Position numbers and translations under genes: made by a program. A stretch of DNA of 52,738 bases, taken from Cardiobacteriaceae bacterium (GTDB lineage: Bacteria > Pseudomonadota > Gammaproteobacteria > Cardiobacteriales > Cardiobacteriaceae). The stretch lies in assembly GCA_017934275.1 (NCBI GenBank), contig JAGBJT010000033.1, positions 1-52,738 on the forward strand. The letters run 5' to 3'. Of the stretch, positions 41,060 to 50,511 are shown piece by piece (the first letter of the stretch is position 1; each line of letters starts with the position of its first letter). The notes beneath the pieces are model-generated. The model did no database searches. It saw only the letters and a program-made list of their open reading frames with translations, and had not been told where the DNA came from.

Positions 41060-42217
41060 TTATTTAACTTGATTGATAAGTTTTCCAAACAAGCCAGAAC
41101 CTTTTTGTTGGAGCGGAGCTTGCGGAGCAGTAGCGTGCGACGGAGTTTCAGTTGAAAGACCGAATACATCCATACCCACATTCGCTCCTCCACCGTTATT
41201 GCTATCCCAACCAATATCTGCACCGCCACCTTGCGACCAACCACCAACTTCTGCCGTGCTAGAAATACCAGTTGCAAGCATCACGACTTTGAGCTTTTCA
41301 CCCATATTTTCATCAATAATCCAACCGAATTTCACATTGATATCTGGATCAATAACTTCGTTAATCAGATCACCAACAATTTTGAGTTCGCGATTAGCCA
41401 AACTTGGAGAGGCAATGACGCACATTAACAATCCGCGAGCCTTGGATAAATCACCGTGTTCAATAAGTGGCGACCACATTGCACTTTGCGTTGCAACTTC
41501 CGCACGATTTTGCCCTTCTGCCTCACCAGCAGAAAGCAAGGCAAACCCGCGTTCTGCCATAACCATTTGGATATCTTTCAAGTCGATGTTAATCATTCCC
41601 GTGTTTTGAATAATTTCAACCAGATTGATTACACCGTCTTTCAAAACTTCATCAACTTTTTTGAAAGCTTCTAGCATCGGTAAATCATCTTCCATACTAG
41701 AAATTCTTTCGTTTGGAATAACAATTAAGGAATCAACTTGTTCTTGCAATTCAATAATGCCGTGCTCCGCAGCAGCCATTCTTTTACCGCCCTCGAACAT
41801 AAACGGTTTAGTAACAATCGCCAAAGACGGTATTCCCATATCGCGTGCAATTCCAGCAATAATCGGAGCTGCACCAGTTCCTGTGCCACCGCCCATTCCA
41901 GCTGCGATGAAAACCATATCCGCGCCTTCTAAAACCGCACGGATTGCATCGGTATCTTCTTCTGCTGCTTTTCTTCCAATTTCAGGATCAGTTCCTGCAC
42001 CATTTCCACGACAAGTTTTCGTTCCAATTTGTAACTTATGCGCAACAGTATTGTTATTCAATACGGCAATATCAGTATTCGCTGCAATCAATTCAACGCC
42101 ATCAACTGGAATATCATTCATTTGTTTGACAGCATTGCAACCACCGCCTCCTACACCTATAACCTTAATTTGCAAATGTGGTTTATTCGGTGATAAGTCG
42201 TCTGGCTTAATTCTCAT
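41060..42217 (-). CDS. ftsZ: cell division protein FtsZ
   Basis: Tubulin-like GTPase forming the Z ring. The 385-residue protein has the N-terminal IKVIGVGGGGCNAV, the tubulin signature GGGTGTGAAPI near residue 115, and the T7 loop region NVDLKDI-like sequence (INIDLKDIQMVM). The C-terminal peptide is unusual: it ends GSGLFGKLINQVK and lacks the typical D-I/V-P-x-F-L-R core used to bind FtsA and ZipA. A glycine/serine-rich linker of about 50 residues precedes it. A GGAG site supports the start. Sits between ftsA and lpxC. Confidence 0.97.
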   Translation of the reverse strand: MRIKPDDLSPNKPHLQIKVIGVGGGGCNAVKQMNDIPVDGVELIAANTDIAVLNNNTVAHKLQIGTKTCRGNGAGTDPEIGRKAAEEDTDAIRAVLEGADMVFIAAGMGGGTGTGAAPIIAGIARDMGIPSLAIVTKPFMFEGGKRMAAAEHGIIELQEQVDSLIVIPNERISSMEDDLPMLEAFKKVDEVLKDGVINLVEIIQNTGMINIDLKDIQMVMAERGFALLSAGEAEGQNRAEVATQSAMWSPLIEHGDLSKARGLLMCVIASPSLANRELKIVGDLINEVIDPDINVKFGWIIDENMGEKLKVVMLATGISSTAEVGGWSQGGGADIGWDSNNGGGANVGMDVFGLSTETPSHATAPQAPLQQKGSGLFGKLINQVK

Positions 42218-42302
42218 AAGTATTCTCCGTATTTATCAAATATTCTTAAAAAGTTATGCGTTTATTGAGGTTTCAAAATCAATCTCAAATATTTGCGAAA
42301 TT

Positions 42303-43523
42303 TTAACTAACTAATCTCGACAGCGTGGCAGAAGTTTTTCCCCACCAACCAGATTTCATCGGTTGCAGCCATCTTTGTTCCAACAGCGGTTTATGCCACA
42401 ACATAACCATACCGAGCGTCGTAAAAAATCCGTTATCCGAGCGAACATATTCTGGCAAACCGTTTGGCAAATCTTCCACGCGCAACTGAACATCATCATA
42501 ATCCCGCTTAAATCTTTCCGTCATACCCGCAATTGTCGAACCTCCACCCGTAACCACAATCGGTGGCAAGGGAATTCTGTTATTCGTTGCCGTAAAAAAC
42601 TTTTCGATGCAAGCCGAGAAAATTTTTGTGTATGCCTGTTCCAAAATCGCAATAACTTGCTCTATTCCGATGTTGCGCTGTTCGTTTTCTGACACACTCG
42701 GCACTTGCATAATCTGCGCTCTAATTACTTCGGGACTTAATGTGCCGTATTCGCACTTCAAACTTTCTGCCATCTGAAAGCTAATCGATAAACCATCAGC
42801 CAATTCCTGCGTTATTCGTTGTCCGCCGATACCGATACCACCGCTATACACAGGACAACCTCTTTTCCAATAGACAAAATTTGTCGTTCCTGCACCGATA
42901 TCGATTGCCAAAATTCCCGCTTCTCTCTCTTGTTGGCTCGTTGCTAAATAAGAAGATGCCAAACCAGAAAACACCACCGCGTGCGGTTTAATCCCGATAG
43001 CACCAACCACTTCACATAAAACACTGAAATTTTTATTCTTCACACTGACTAGGTGTAAATAAACTTGCAACGAATTGCACTGCATTCCCACTGGATTTGA
43101 CACTTCCGTATTCGCATCAACCACAAATCTTTTTTCGATTGAATGCAATAAACTTTGACCGTTTTCCACTTTGCTATTGGCACGGCAGATGAGATTTACC
43201 GCATCTTCTTTTTTTACCGTATTTGCAATTGCCGTTTGTTCGCAAACATTCATACAGGAAACAGCTTCTCCACCGATAGAAATATCCGCCTCATTTATCC
43301 GCCAACCCGAAGAGCTTTCAGCTTCATCGCGAGCGGTTTTTAGTGCTTGGATTGCGGTTTGTTTATCAATAATTCTGCCGTTTTTCATCGAATTATTTTT
43401 CGCCACTCCCGAACCGAGTATGCGCAATTTAGAAGAGCTTTCCGAAAACGATGCCAAGATGACTCTGATTTTTTCGTGTCCGAAATCAATTACTGGATAA
43501 ATTATGTCTTTCTGTTTTGTCAT
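42303..43523 (-). CDS. ftsA: cell division protein FtsA
   Basis: Actin-like protein that tethers FtsZ to the membrane. Phosphate-binding motifs are VIDFGHEKIRVI at the N terminus and GILAIDIGAGTTNFVYW; the adenosine motif is VVTGGGSTIAGM. The C-terminal amphipathic tail WWGKTSATLSRLVS is a likely membrane anchor. ATG 43523 (MTKQKDIIYP) is chosen since the longer frame opens with TTG overlapping the ftsQ stop. About 406 residues, slightly shorter than E. coli. Confidence 0.95.
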   Translation of the reverse strand: MTKQKDIIYPVIDFGHEKIRVILASFSESSSKLRILGSGVAKNNSMKNGRIIDKQTAIQALKTARDEAESSSGWRINEADISIGGEAVSCMNVCEQTAIANTVKKEDAVNLICRANSKVENGQSLLHSIEKRFVVDANTEVSNPVGMQCNSLQVYLHLVSVKNKNFSVLCEVVGAIGIKPHAVVFSGLASSYLATSQQEREAGILAIDIGAGTTNFVYWKRGCPVYSGGIGIGGQRITQELADGLSISFQMAESLKCEYGTLSPEVIRAQIMQVPSVSENEQRNIGIEQVIAILEQAYTKIFSACIEKFFTATNNRIPLPPIVVTGGGSTIAGMTERFKRDYDDVQLRVEDLPNGLPEYVRSDNGFFTTLGMVMLWHKPLLEQRWLQPMKSGWWGKTSATLSRLVS

Positions 43524-43564
43524 AAATATTGTGTTCTCTTGAATTGTCTTTTTATTTTTTACTG

Positions 43565-44383
43565 TCAATTTGCCGCAGCTGTCGGAATTTTATTTGCAAT
43601 GTCGTTTGGCATCACACCGTTTTTCCAGCGGACTGAAAAACCTTCGTTATATCTCAAATCAACCGCTTCGATATATCTGTGATACGGTTTAATTATTGTG
43701 TTGTACACCACAGTAAATTTCTTCATTCGATTATTGAAATGTTCTCTACCGATAGTTATATCTACTCCTTCTTTGGTTTCGATATGCCAAATGTTATGAA
43801 CATCTAACCGCAACGATGTCAATTCAATCCCCTGTCGTGCAAACCAAGACGAGATGATTTTGTACATATCTAAAACTCGTCTTTCGCTTCCCTGCGGTCC
43901 TGAAACCACAAACATAGTTTGCAAGCTTGGACTATCTGGCAGAACGAAGCGTTTAGCCTCATCGTCGATATATTCCCCTTTTTCTCCCCAACGCAGAACT
44001 GGATTTCTTTCGTCGATTTCCACTTCTAATTTATTGAACCATTTTTTGCGCACGATGACGGATTTAACCCAATCGATCTTTTCCAAATCTTCCGCGACTT
44101 TGCGAGGATTTATCCGCAGCATATCTGCGCGACGGTATTGTTCATTGATAGTTTTCAGAATTTCTTCGCTATCGGCATAAACCAAGCTACGGCGCATAAT
44201 CACTTCACCAATAGGCAAAATTGGTTTTTGTTCCTTTTGCCGATACAGCAAAACGGCGACGCAAAACATAATTATCAGCACGATAAACAGCCAAAGCACG
44301 GACAACAATCCGAGTTTGGAGTTTTTCCGAAGTGGCTCTAATTTTGGAGCTCGTGCCCGATGTTGCGTTGATATTGTTTCCAT
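43565..44383 (-). CDS. ftsQ: cell division protein FtsQ
   Basis: 272-residue bitopic divisome protein. A cytoplasmic tail of ~28 residues is followed by one membrane helix (LSVLWLFIVLIIMFCVAVLL), a POTRA domain (QYRRADMLRINPRKVAEDLEKIDWVKSV) and the FtsQ beta domain (VVRKKWFNKLEVEIDERNPVLRW). Lies between ddl and ftsA; its product recruits FtsB/FtsL. Confidence 0.93.
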   Translation of the reverse strand: METISTQHRARAPKLEPLRKNSKLGLLSVLWLFIVLIIMFCVAVLLYRQKEQKPILPIGEVIMRRSLVYADSEEILKTINEQYRRADMLRINPRKVAEDLEKIDWVKSVIVRKKWFNKLEVEIDERNPVLRWGEKGEYIDDEAKRFVLPDSPSLQTMFVVSGPQGSERRVLDMYKIISSWFARQGIELTSLRLDVHNIWHIETKEGVDITIGREHFNNRMKKFTVVYNTIIKPYHRYIEAVDLRYNEGFSVRWKNGVMPNDIANKIPTAAAN

Positions 44384-44452
44384 ATTTGCAGTATGCGTCT
44401 CGTTTTAGTTGTCTGTCTTTATCAATTTTTTATAAAAAATTTTCGTAAATTT

Positions 44453-45385
44453 TTAGATATTTTCATTCTTACCTGCGATTTCCAGCAAATTTACTACTAA
44501 TTTTTGAAAATCCATTCCGACTTTTGCAGCCGCTTGTGGCACAAGTGAATGCGATGTCATACCTGGTGAAAGATTTATTTCCAAAATCCAGATATTTTCA
44601 CCGTCGAGGAGAAAATCCACTCTTCCCCAACCTTTGGCTCCGATTGCCGCGAATGATTTTTTCGCAATTGTGGCTAATTTTTCTGCGATATTTTCCGCAA
44701 CTGGTGCGGGGCATAGATATTGTGTGGCGTTGTCGTCGTATTTTGCGTTTTTGTCGTAGAAGAGATGATTTTTACCGACAATAATTTCGATGCTCGGCAG
44801 CACTTCTTCACCGATTATTCCAACGGTAATTTCGCGCCCAGAGCACCATACTTCCGCCATCACTTTTTGTTTTCCAAGCCCTGCCTTTTCGAGTGCTGTT
44901 TGCCATTCTTCGGCGCAAGTAACACGGCTAATTCCAACGCTTGAACCTTCATAAGCTGGTTTTACCGCCAAAACTTCCGCCCCAAGTTTGGTGCTTATTT
45001 CTTCATATGTATCACCGATTTTGACTTCACAATCTGGCAACACGGGCAAATCGCAGCTTTTCCAAATCTTTTTGCAGAGCAATTTATCCATCGCCACGGC
45101 GCAAGCGCAAACTCCGCTTCCTGTGTATGGCATATCAATCCAATCGAGAAGCCCTTGAATTTCACCGTCTTCACCGCCTCTACCGTGCAAGGCGATAAAT
45201 GCGCGGTCGAAGGAATTGTTTTTCAAATTGAGCACTTCCTGATGATTTTTTGTATCAATTAGATGCGCATCAACTCCTGCTGCAATTAGTGCGTCATATA
45301 CCGCCCTGCCGCTTTCTAATGAGACTTCCCTTTCGGAAGAATTTCCACCGTAAAGCACTGCGACTTTGCCGAATTTTTTTTGCAT
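44453..45385 (-). CDS. ddl: D-alanine--D-alanine ligase
   Basis: 310-residue ATP-grasp ligase giving the D-Ala-D-Ala end of the peptidoglycan precursor. VAVLYGGNSSEREVSLESG, ALHGRGGEDGEIQGLLD, VKPAYEGSSVGIS and the metal-binding RVDFLLDG...EINLSPGMT are present. E. coli DdlB is similar in size and position. Coexists with the cysteine-rich gene upstream, 35 bases away. Confidence 0.96.
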   Translation of the reverse strand: MQKKFGKVAVLYGGNSSEREVSLESGRAVYDALIAAGVDAHLIDTKNHQEVLNLKNNSFDRAFIALHGRGGEDGEIQGLLDWIDMPYTGSGVCACAVAMDKLLCKKIWKSCDLPVLPDCEVKIGDTYEEISTKLGAEVLAVKPAYEGSSVGISRVTCAEEWQTALEKAGLGKQKVMAEVWCSGREITVGIIGEEVLPSIEIIVGKNHLFYDKNAKYDDNATQYLCPAPVAENIAEKLATIAKKSFAAIGAKGWGRVDFLLDGENIWILEINLSPGMTSHSLVPQAAAKVGMDFQKLVVNLLEIAGKNENI

Positions 45386-45420
45386 AAAAAATTTCCTAAA
45401 TATTCCAATTCCTACGATTT

Positions 45421-45870
45421 TTACGGTTTATAGCTATACCGTGCCGAATGACGGCATTCTTCCAACGCCACTTCGACCGTTTTATCACCATCGCTGCATA
45501 CGCAAGATTTTCCCATTTTCAGGCAACCTTTATGGTTAGTTTTATGCGCATTCGCAACGGTTTGATTATTAAGTTCGATTGCTTTGCGCTTACTGTATTC
45601 CTGTGGATTTATTCCGCGTTCTGCCATCGCGATTTCGGCTGCGATTTGTTCTTTCGACTTCACCTGAAAATTTTGCGACTTTTTTGCCGTTTTATCGCTA
45701 ACCGTATTTTTTTCTTCGTTCTTACCGCGATTTCCGTTATTTGTTCCGCGCCATTCATTGATTTTGCTATTTACCGTCTGTTGAAATTCGCGGTTATTGG
45801 CGTATTCATAACCAAACACCACAATCGCCAAAATCACCGCCAAAAAGCTAAAAACTTTCAGTCGCAACAT
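45421..45870 (-). CDS. hypothetical membrane-anchored cysteine-motif protein in the division cluster
   Basis: 149 residues. An N-terminal hydrophobic segment (VFSFLAVILAIVVFGY) probably anchors the protein in the inner membrane with a periplasmic C terminus. The middle is charged and coiled-coil-like (SKEQIAAEIAMAERG). The C terminus has four cysteines in GCLKMGKSCVCSDGD and EECRHSARY, suggesting disulfides or metal binding. The place between murC and ddl is usually empty or held by murB. No family recognised. A role in the cell envelope is inferred only from position. Confidence 0.7.
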   Translation of the reverse strand: MLRLKVFSFLAVILAIVVFGYEYANNREFQQTVNSKINEWRGTNNGNRGKNEEKNTVSDKTAKKSQNFQVKSKEQIAAEIAMAERGINPQEYSKRKAIELNNQTVANAHKTNHKGCLKMGKSCVCSDGDKTVEVALEECRHSARYSYKP

Positions 45871-45892
45871 TTATCTTCCTTGGATTAGCGTA

Positions 45893-47332
45893 TTAACCGT
45901 TATCACTAATTTGATACCGCTCGTCTTTTCCGAATTCACGGGCAATTTTGCCGATATCTCCCGCACCGAAAAAAATCACCACATCGTCATCTTTGAGCAA
46001 GTTATTGACCAAATATTCAGGAATATCGGTTTTATCGGCGATATAAACAGGTTCAACTTGACCGCGAGCGCGAATTGCACGGGCAAGTGCCTTGGAATTC
46101 GCACCTGCAATTTCTGTTTCGCCTGCGGAATAAACTTCGGTGAGCACCAGAGCTTCGCATTCACTTAAAACCGCTGCGAAGTCGTCTAATAAATCGCGGG
46201 TTCTGGTGTAACGATGCGGTTGGAATACGCAGAAAATTCTCCGTCCTGCAAATCCTTCTTGGGCAGCGGCAAGCACGGCTTTAATCTCACTTGGATGATG
46301 TCCGTAATCTTCAAAAATATCCGCTACTCCCCGTTCGTGTGCGATTTTTCCCTGATGCGCGAAGCGTCTGCCAACACCGCCGAATTTGGCAAAACTTACC
46401 GCGATAGTTTCTGGATCGACTCCAAGTTCTAACGCAACCGCAACCGCCGCCAGAGAATTAAGCACATTGTGTTTGCCTGGAATATTTAGTTTTACCGCAA
46501 ACTGCAAATCGCCATCTGGATTTTTTACGATGATGTCGTAGTGCATTTGCAAGCCGACTTGCCGCACATTTATCGCCCGAATATCGGCTTCTTCGCGGAA
46601 ACCGTAAGTTCTAATCGGACGGGAAACCTGCGGCAAAATCGCCCGCACGCCTTCATCTTCAATACACATCACCGCAAGACCGTAAAACGGCAAATTGTGT
46701 AAATAGCGCAAAAAGCCGTCTTTGAGCACTTCATAGCTGCCCTGATAATTTTCCAAATGATCGGCATCGATATTGGTAACGATGGCAATCATCGGATTAA
46801 GCAGCCAAAAAGATGTATCCGATTCATCAGCTTCGGCAACGAGAAACTCTCCCGTGCCGAGTTTGGCATTGCTTCCCGCGCTATTCAAAATTCCACCGAT
46901 AACAAATGACGGGTCTAATCCTGCATCACCGAGCAGCGCGGCGGTCAAGCTAGTTGTCGTCGTTTTACCGTGCGTTCCCGCAACTCCGATACCGAAACGC
47001 AAACGCATCAATTCCGCGAGCATTTCCGCACGGCGAATTACGGGAATACCGAGTTCGCGCGCCCGCATAATTTCAGGATTAGTTTGCGAAATTGCCGATG
47101 AAACCACGACCACACCGACATCGTCGATATTTTCCGCCGCGTGTCCGATAAAAACCCGAATACCGATTTGTTCTAATCTTTCGGTTATCGGGGATTGTTT
47201 TACATCCGAACCTGCAACTTGATAACCGAGATTGCGTAAAACTTCGGCAATACCGCTCATTCCCACGCCGCCAATTCCGACGAAAAATACTTTTTTAATC
47301 CGCTCCTGCACGCGACGATTGATTTTTTGCAT
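45893..47332 (-). CDS. murC: UDP-N-acetylmuramate--L-alanine ligase
   Basis: Mur ligase adding L-Ala to UDP-MurNAc. The 479-residue protein has the N-terminal Rossmann part FVGIGGVGMSGIAEVL, the ATP loop GVAGTHGKTTTTSL, and the later signatures NIDADHLENYQGSY, FEDYGHHPSEIKAVL and FQPHRYTRTRDL. Lies 40 bases downstream of murG. Confidence 0.97.
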   Translation of the reverse strand: MQKINRRVQERIKKVFFVGIGGVGMSGIAEVLRNLGYQVAGSDVKQSPITERLEQIGIRVFIGHAAENIDDVGVVVVSSAISQTNPEIMRARELGIPVIRRAEMLAELMRLRFGIGVAGTHGKTTTTSLTAALLGDAGLDPSFVIGGILNSAGSNAKLGTGEFLVAEADESDTSFWLLNPMIAIVTNIDADHLENYQGSYEVLKDGFLRYLHNLPFYGLAVMCIEDEGVRAILPQVSRPIRTYGFREEADIRAINVRQVGLQMHYDIIVKNPDGDLQFAVKLNIPGKHNVLNSLAAVAVALELGVDPETIAVSFAKFGGVGRRFAHQGKIAHERGVADIFEDYGHHPSEIKAVLAAAQEGFAGRRIFCVFQPHRYTRTRDLLDDFAAVLSECEALVLTEVYSAGETEIAGANSKALARAIRARGQVEPVYIADKTDIPEYLVNNLLKDDDVVIFFGAGDIGKIAREFGKDERYQISDNG

Positions 47333-47372
47333 TTTTGAGGTTTCCTTTCAATAAAAATTACGGTTGATGTGC

Positions 47373-48488
47373 TTATTTTTTTACCGTCTCTAACATTTCT
47401 TGCAAACTTGCGACAATTTTTGTCAATGCTTCTACGCTTGAATATGCACGCATTTTTTCGGCTCGACGCGCAAATTCATCTTCCGACAAAAGCATAAATG
47501 CGCGAATTTTCTCCGCTAAAACTTCCGCATCCGCCTGATTTTGCGGCAAAACTTCCGCCTCCACCGCTATTGCATTTTTCGTTTGATGATCATCTACTGC
47601 AAAGGGAAAAGGAATAAAAACCGCTGGCAAGCCAACACTGGCAATTTCTGCCACACTTGATGCACCTGATCTGGCAATTACAAAATCCGTATCACGGTAG
47701 ATTTGATCGATGTTGTCGATAAATTCGCGAACTTCGATTTTTTTACCGATTTCCGCTTCTAATCCGCATTCACGGTAAATTTCTAACACTTCTTCCCGAC
47801 GATTTTTTCCACATTGATGCACAACTTGCGGCAGATTTTCCCGTTCTAATTTCGCCAAAGCTTGGGGAATTTTCTCGTTAATCGCCTTCGCACCTTGACT
47901 TCCACCCAAAACCAACATTTGCCGTTTGTTTGGCGGATTAAATGTTTTTTTAGCGGCAATTTCGGCAATATCCGCACGAACTGGATTTCCCGTTACAAGC
48001 ACTTTCTTACCGTTCAAAGCATCATTTTGCTGCTCATAACCAAGCATCACTAAATTGGCAAATTTCGCGAGATGTTTATTTGTCAAACCAAAAATCGCGT
48101 TTTGCTCGTGAATAGCGAGCGGTATTTTTTCGAGTTTGGCTGCAATTCCCGCAGGACCTGACACAAATCCGCCCATCGCCAAAATCAAATCAGGCTCAAA
48201 TTCACGGATAACTCGCCGCGAACGGTTTATCGCCGTAAATAATTTCCACGGTAATTTGATAAATCCCGCAATACCTTTTCCACGCAAGGCGGTAATTTTC
48301 ATGTCTGACAATGAAAAACCAGCGGCAGGAATTTTTTCTCCTTCCATACCAGCTGCATTTCCCAGCCAATGAATTTTTGCGCCGAAGCTTTGCAACTTAT
48401 TCGCGACCGCCAATGCGGGATAAATATGACCTCCCGTGCCACCAGCCGCAATCAAAATCTTTTTATCTTTCCAAAATTCTTTATTCAT
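47373..48488 (-). CDS. murG: UDP-GlcNAc:lipid I N-acetylglucosaminyltransferase MurG
   Basis: Membrane-associated GT28 enzyme converting lipid I to lipid II. The 371-residue protein has the N-terminal ILIAAGGTGGHIYPALAVA, the second G-loop LVLGGSQGAKAIN and the donor-binding VIARSGASSVAEIASVGLPAVFIPFPFAVDDHQ. It is the first gene of the cluster in this window; mraY, murD and ftsW, usually upstream, are absent. A Correia-like element lies only 25 bases before its start, so that element may contribute to its promoter region. Confidence 0.97.
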   Translation of the reverse strand: MNKEFWKDKKILIAAGGTGGHIYPALAVANKLQSFGAKIHWLGNAAGMEGEKIPAAGFSLSDMKITALRGKGIAGFIKLPWKLFTAINRSRRVIREFEPDLILAMGGFVSGPAGIAAKLEKIPLAIHEQNAIFGLTNKHLAKFANLVMLGYEQQNDALNGKKVLVTGNPVRADIAEIAAKKTFNPPNKRQMLVLGGSQGAKAINEKIPQALAKLERENLPQVVHQCGKNRREEVLEIYRECGLEAEIGKKIEVREFIDNIDQIYRDTDFVIARSGASSVAEIASVGLPAVFIPFPFAVDDHQTKNAIAVEAEVLPQNQADAEVLAEKIRAFMLLSEDEFARRAEKMRAYSSVEALTKIVASLQEMLETVKK

Positions 48489-48512
48489 TAGAGTTGATAT
48501 TCCTTAAAAATG

Positions 48513-48617
48513 TATAGTCGTTTCAGTTCAAAATAAGACAAGGCAGCAAGCCGAAGACAGTATCTAGAATACGGCGAGGAAGCTCCCGCAGTATTATTTT
48601 GAAATGGAACGACTATA
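48513..48617. repeat. Correia-like repeat element, copy 8, between murG and fadD
   Basis: 105-bp copy with a two-base deletion in the core (GGCGAGGAAGCTCC). Sits in the short divergent region that must carry the promoters for both the murG cluster and fadD. Confidence 0.85.
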
Positions 48618-48762
48618 GTAAAAATGCCATCTGAACCCGTAAATATCCAATCGTTAAAATTTGTTCAAATTTTGCTTTATGTTAAAAAGCAATCTAGATG
48701 AGCAAAAAATCAAAAAGTCAATCAAATTCAAAAAATTTATAGAGAAATTTTCAAGGAAAGCA

Positions 48763-50448
48763 ATGTCCAATCAAGACAGCGATATGCCCTGGCTGAAAAG
48801 TTATCCAGACGATGTTCCCGCATTGTTACCCGAATTGCGCCACGCCAATTTGGGCAGCTTGATTGACAGTTTCTCTGAAAAATTTGCCGACCAACCAGCA
48901 TTTTCACAATATTCCACAACTTTCTCATTCGAAGAAATTTACGAAGACGCGCAAGCTTTCGGTGCGTATTTACAACGAAAACTCAATTACGAAAAAGGCG
49001 AACGCCTCGCCCTGATGATGCCCAATGTTTTGCCTTATCCGATTGTGTTATACGGCTGCTTTATGGCGGGAATTGTCGCGGTAAATATCAATCCGCTCTA
49101 CACTCCAAACGAAATCCGCATTCAATTAACCGATTCTTCCGTGCGCGGAATTGTTATTTCCGAAGCTTTTATCGCGCGTTTTTTATCCGTCCGCCGTTAC
49201 CTTCCACAGCTACGCGACATCATCATTGTGCAAAACGGCGACGGACACGGTTTTTTCGAAAAGAAAGCCATCAACTTGGCAGCAAAAAAATACAGCAAGC
49301 AATTTCCTAAAACCACGGTTGATAACGCGATTTTTTATAAGGAAATCATCAGCAAAGGCTCGCGACTAGCTCTGAAAACTTCTACTTGCCTTGATAAAGA
49401 TGTCGCACTTTTGCAATACACAGGTGGTACAACTGGTTCTTGCAAGGCGGCGGTAATTACGCATCGCAATCTGATGGCAAATGTCGCACAAATCACACAA
49501 TGGTGTTCTAAAACCATCGAAGAGCCAGATATGCTCTCGATTCTCGCCCTACCGCTCTACCATATTTTCAGTTTGACGGTAAATCTGCTTTGCATTCCAA
49601 GTTTGGGAATTCATAGCCGCTTAATTCTTGACCCTCGCGATACCAAAAATTTCATCAAAACAATGAAAAAAAATCCCTTTTCAATCATTTGCGGTGTCAA
49701 TACGCTGTTCAAAAATTTGCTTGACCAAGATGAATTTCGCAAGCTGGATTTTTCCCGTCTGCGTTTTGCGATTGCTGGCGGTATGGAATTGGATGAAGAA
49801 GTATCCGATCGTTGGTTTGAGATTACGGGCAACCGCATTGTGGAAGGTTATGGTTTAACGGAAGCATCGCCGATTGTTTGCGTAAATCTTTTGGATACAG
49901 ACAAATACACAGGCGGTGTTGGTTATCCACTTCCCGATACCAAAATCAAAATCTGTGATGAGCGCGGCATAAAACTTCCCGCCGATACCGCAGGCGAATT
50001 GTGGGTAAAAGGTCCGCAAGTGATGCAAGGTTATTGGAAATATTCCGACGAAACCCGCAAAGTTTTAACCGCTGACAATTGGCTCAAAACTGGTGATATC
50101 GCAACTTTGAACAAGGACGGTTTCGTCAAAATTGTCGCGCGCAAGAAAGATTTAATCATCGTCTCTGGATTTAATGTTTATCCGAGCGAAGTCGAAGCGG
50201 TTTTGAAAAAACATCCTGATGTTATGGAAGCAGCAGTCGTCGGCGAAAAAAATACCGAACACGGCGAAAAAATCACAGCTTTTATTCAAAAACGGGAAAA
50301 CTCTCAATTAAGCGAAGAAACTTTGCGCAATTTAGTCCGCAAATTTCTCACCAATTACAAACGCCCCAGCAAATATGTTTTCATCGATGAAATGCCAAAA
50401 TCCCCCGTCGGCAAAATTTTGAAATACAAACTTCTAGAAACTTTGTAA
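48763..50448 (+). CDS. fadD: long-chain-fatty-acid--CoA ligase
   Basis: AMP-forming acyl-CoA synthetase, 561 residues, the same length as E. coli FadD. The P-loop-like motif LLQYTGGTTGSCKAAVITHRN near 205 and GYGLTEASPIVC near 360 bind ATP/AMP; GWLKTGDIA-type motif (DNWLKTGDIA) and RKKDLIIVSGFNVYPSEVE are the FACS signature; the catalytic lysine lies in KSPVGKIL. ATG 48763 has an AAGGAA site; 34 further in-frame codons upstream are probably untranslated. It activates exogenous fatty acids for degradation or membrane use. Confidence 0.94.
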   Translation: MSNQDSDMPWLKSYPDDVPALLPELRHANLGSLIDSFSEKFADQPAFSQYSTTFSFEEIYEDAQAFGAYLQRKLNYEKGERLALMMPNVLPYPIVLYGCFMAGIVAVNINPLYTPNEIRIQLTDSSVRGIVISEAFIARFLSVRRYLPQLRDIIIVQNGDGHGFFEKKAINLAAKKYSKQFPKTTVDNAIFYKEIISKGSRLALKTSTCLDKDVALLQYTGGTTGSCKAAVITHRNLMANVAQITQWCSKTIEEPDMLSILALPLYHIFSLTVNLLCIPSLGIHSRLILDPRDTKNFIKTMKKNPFSIICGVNTLFKNLLDQDEFRKLDFSRLRFAIAGGMELDEEVSDRWFEITGNRIVEGYGLTEASPIVCVNLLDTDKYTGGVGYPLPDTKIKICDERGIKLPADTAGELWVKGPQVMQGYWKYSDETRKVLTADNWLKTGDIATLNKDGFVKIVARKKDLIIVSGFNVYPSEVEAVLKKHPDVMEAAVVGEKNTEHGEKITAFIQKRENSQLSEETLRNLVRKFLTNYKRPSKYVFIDEMPKSPVGKILKYKLLETL

Positions 50449-50511
50449 TATTTTCACATTCATTTGTATTAAAAATAAATACCGCAAAATTCTTTAACCG
50501 TAAAAAAAACA

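Noticed and set aside
41625-42314. 229-codon frame antisense to ftsZ
   Set aside because: Pro/Ser/Ile-rich mirror of the glycine-rich GTPase; no independent support.
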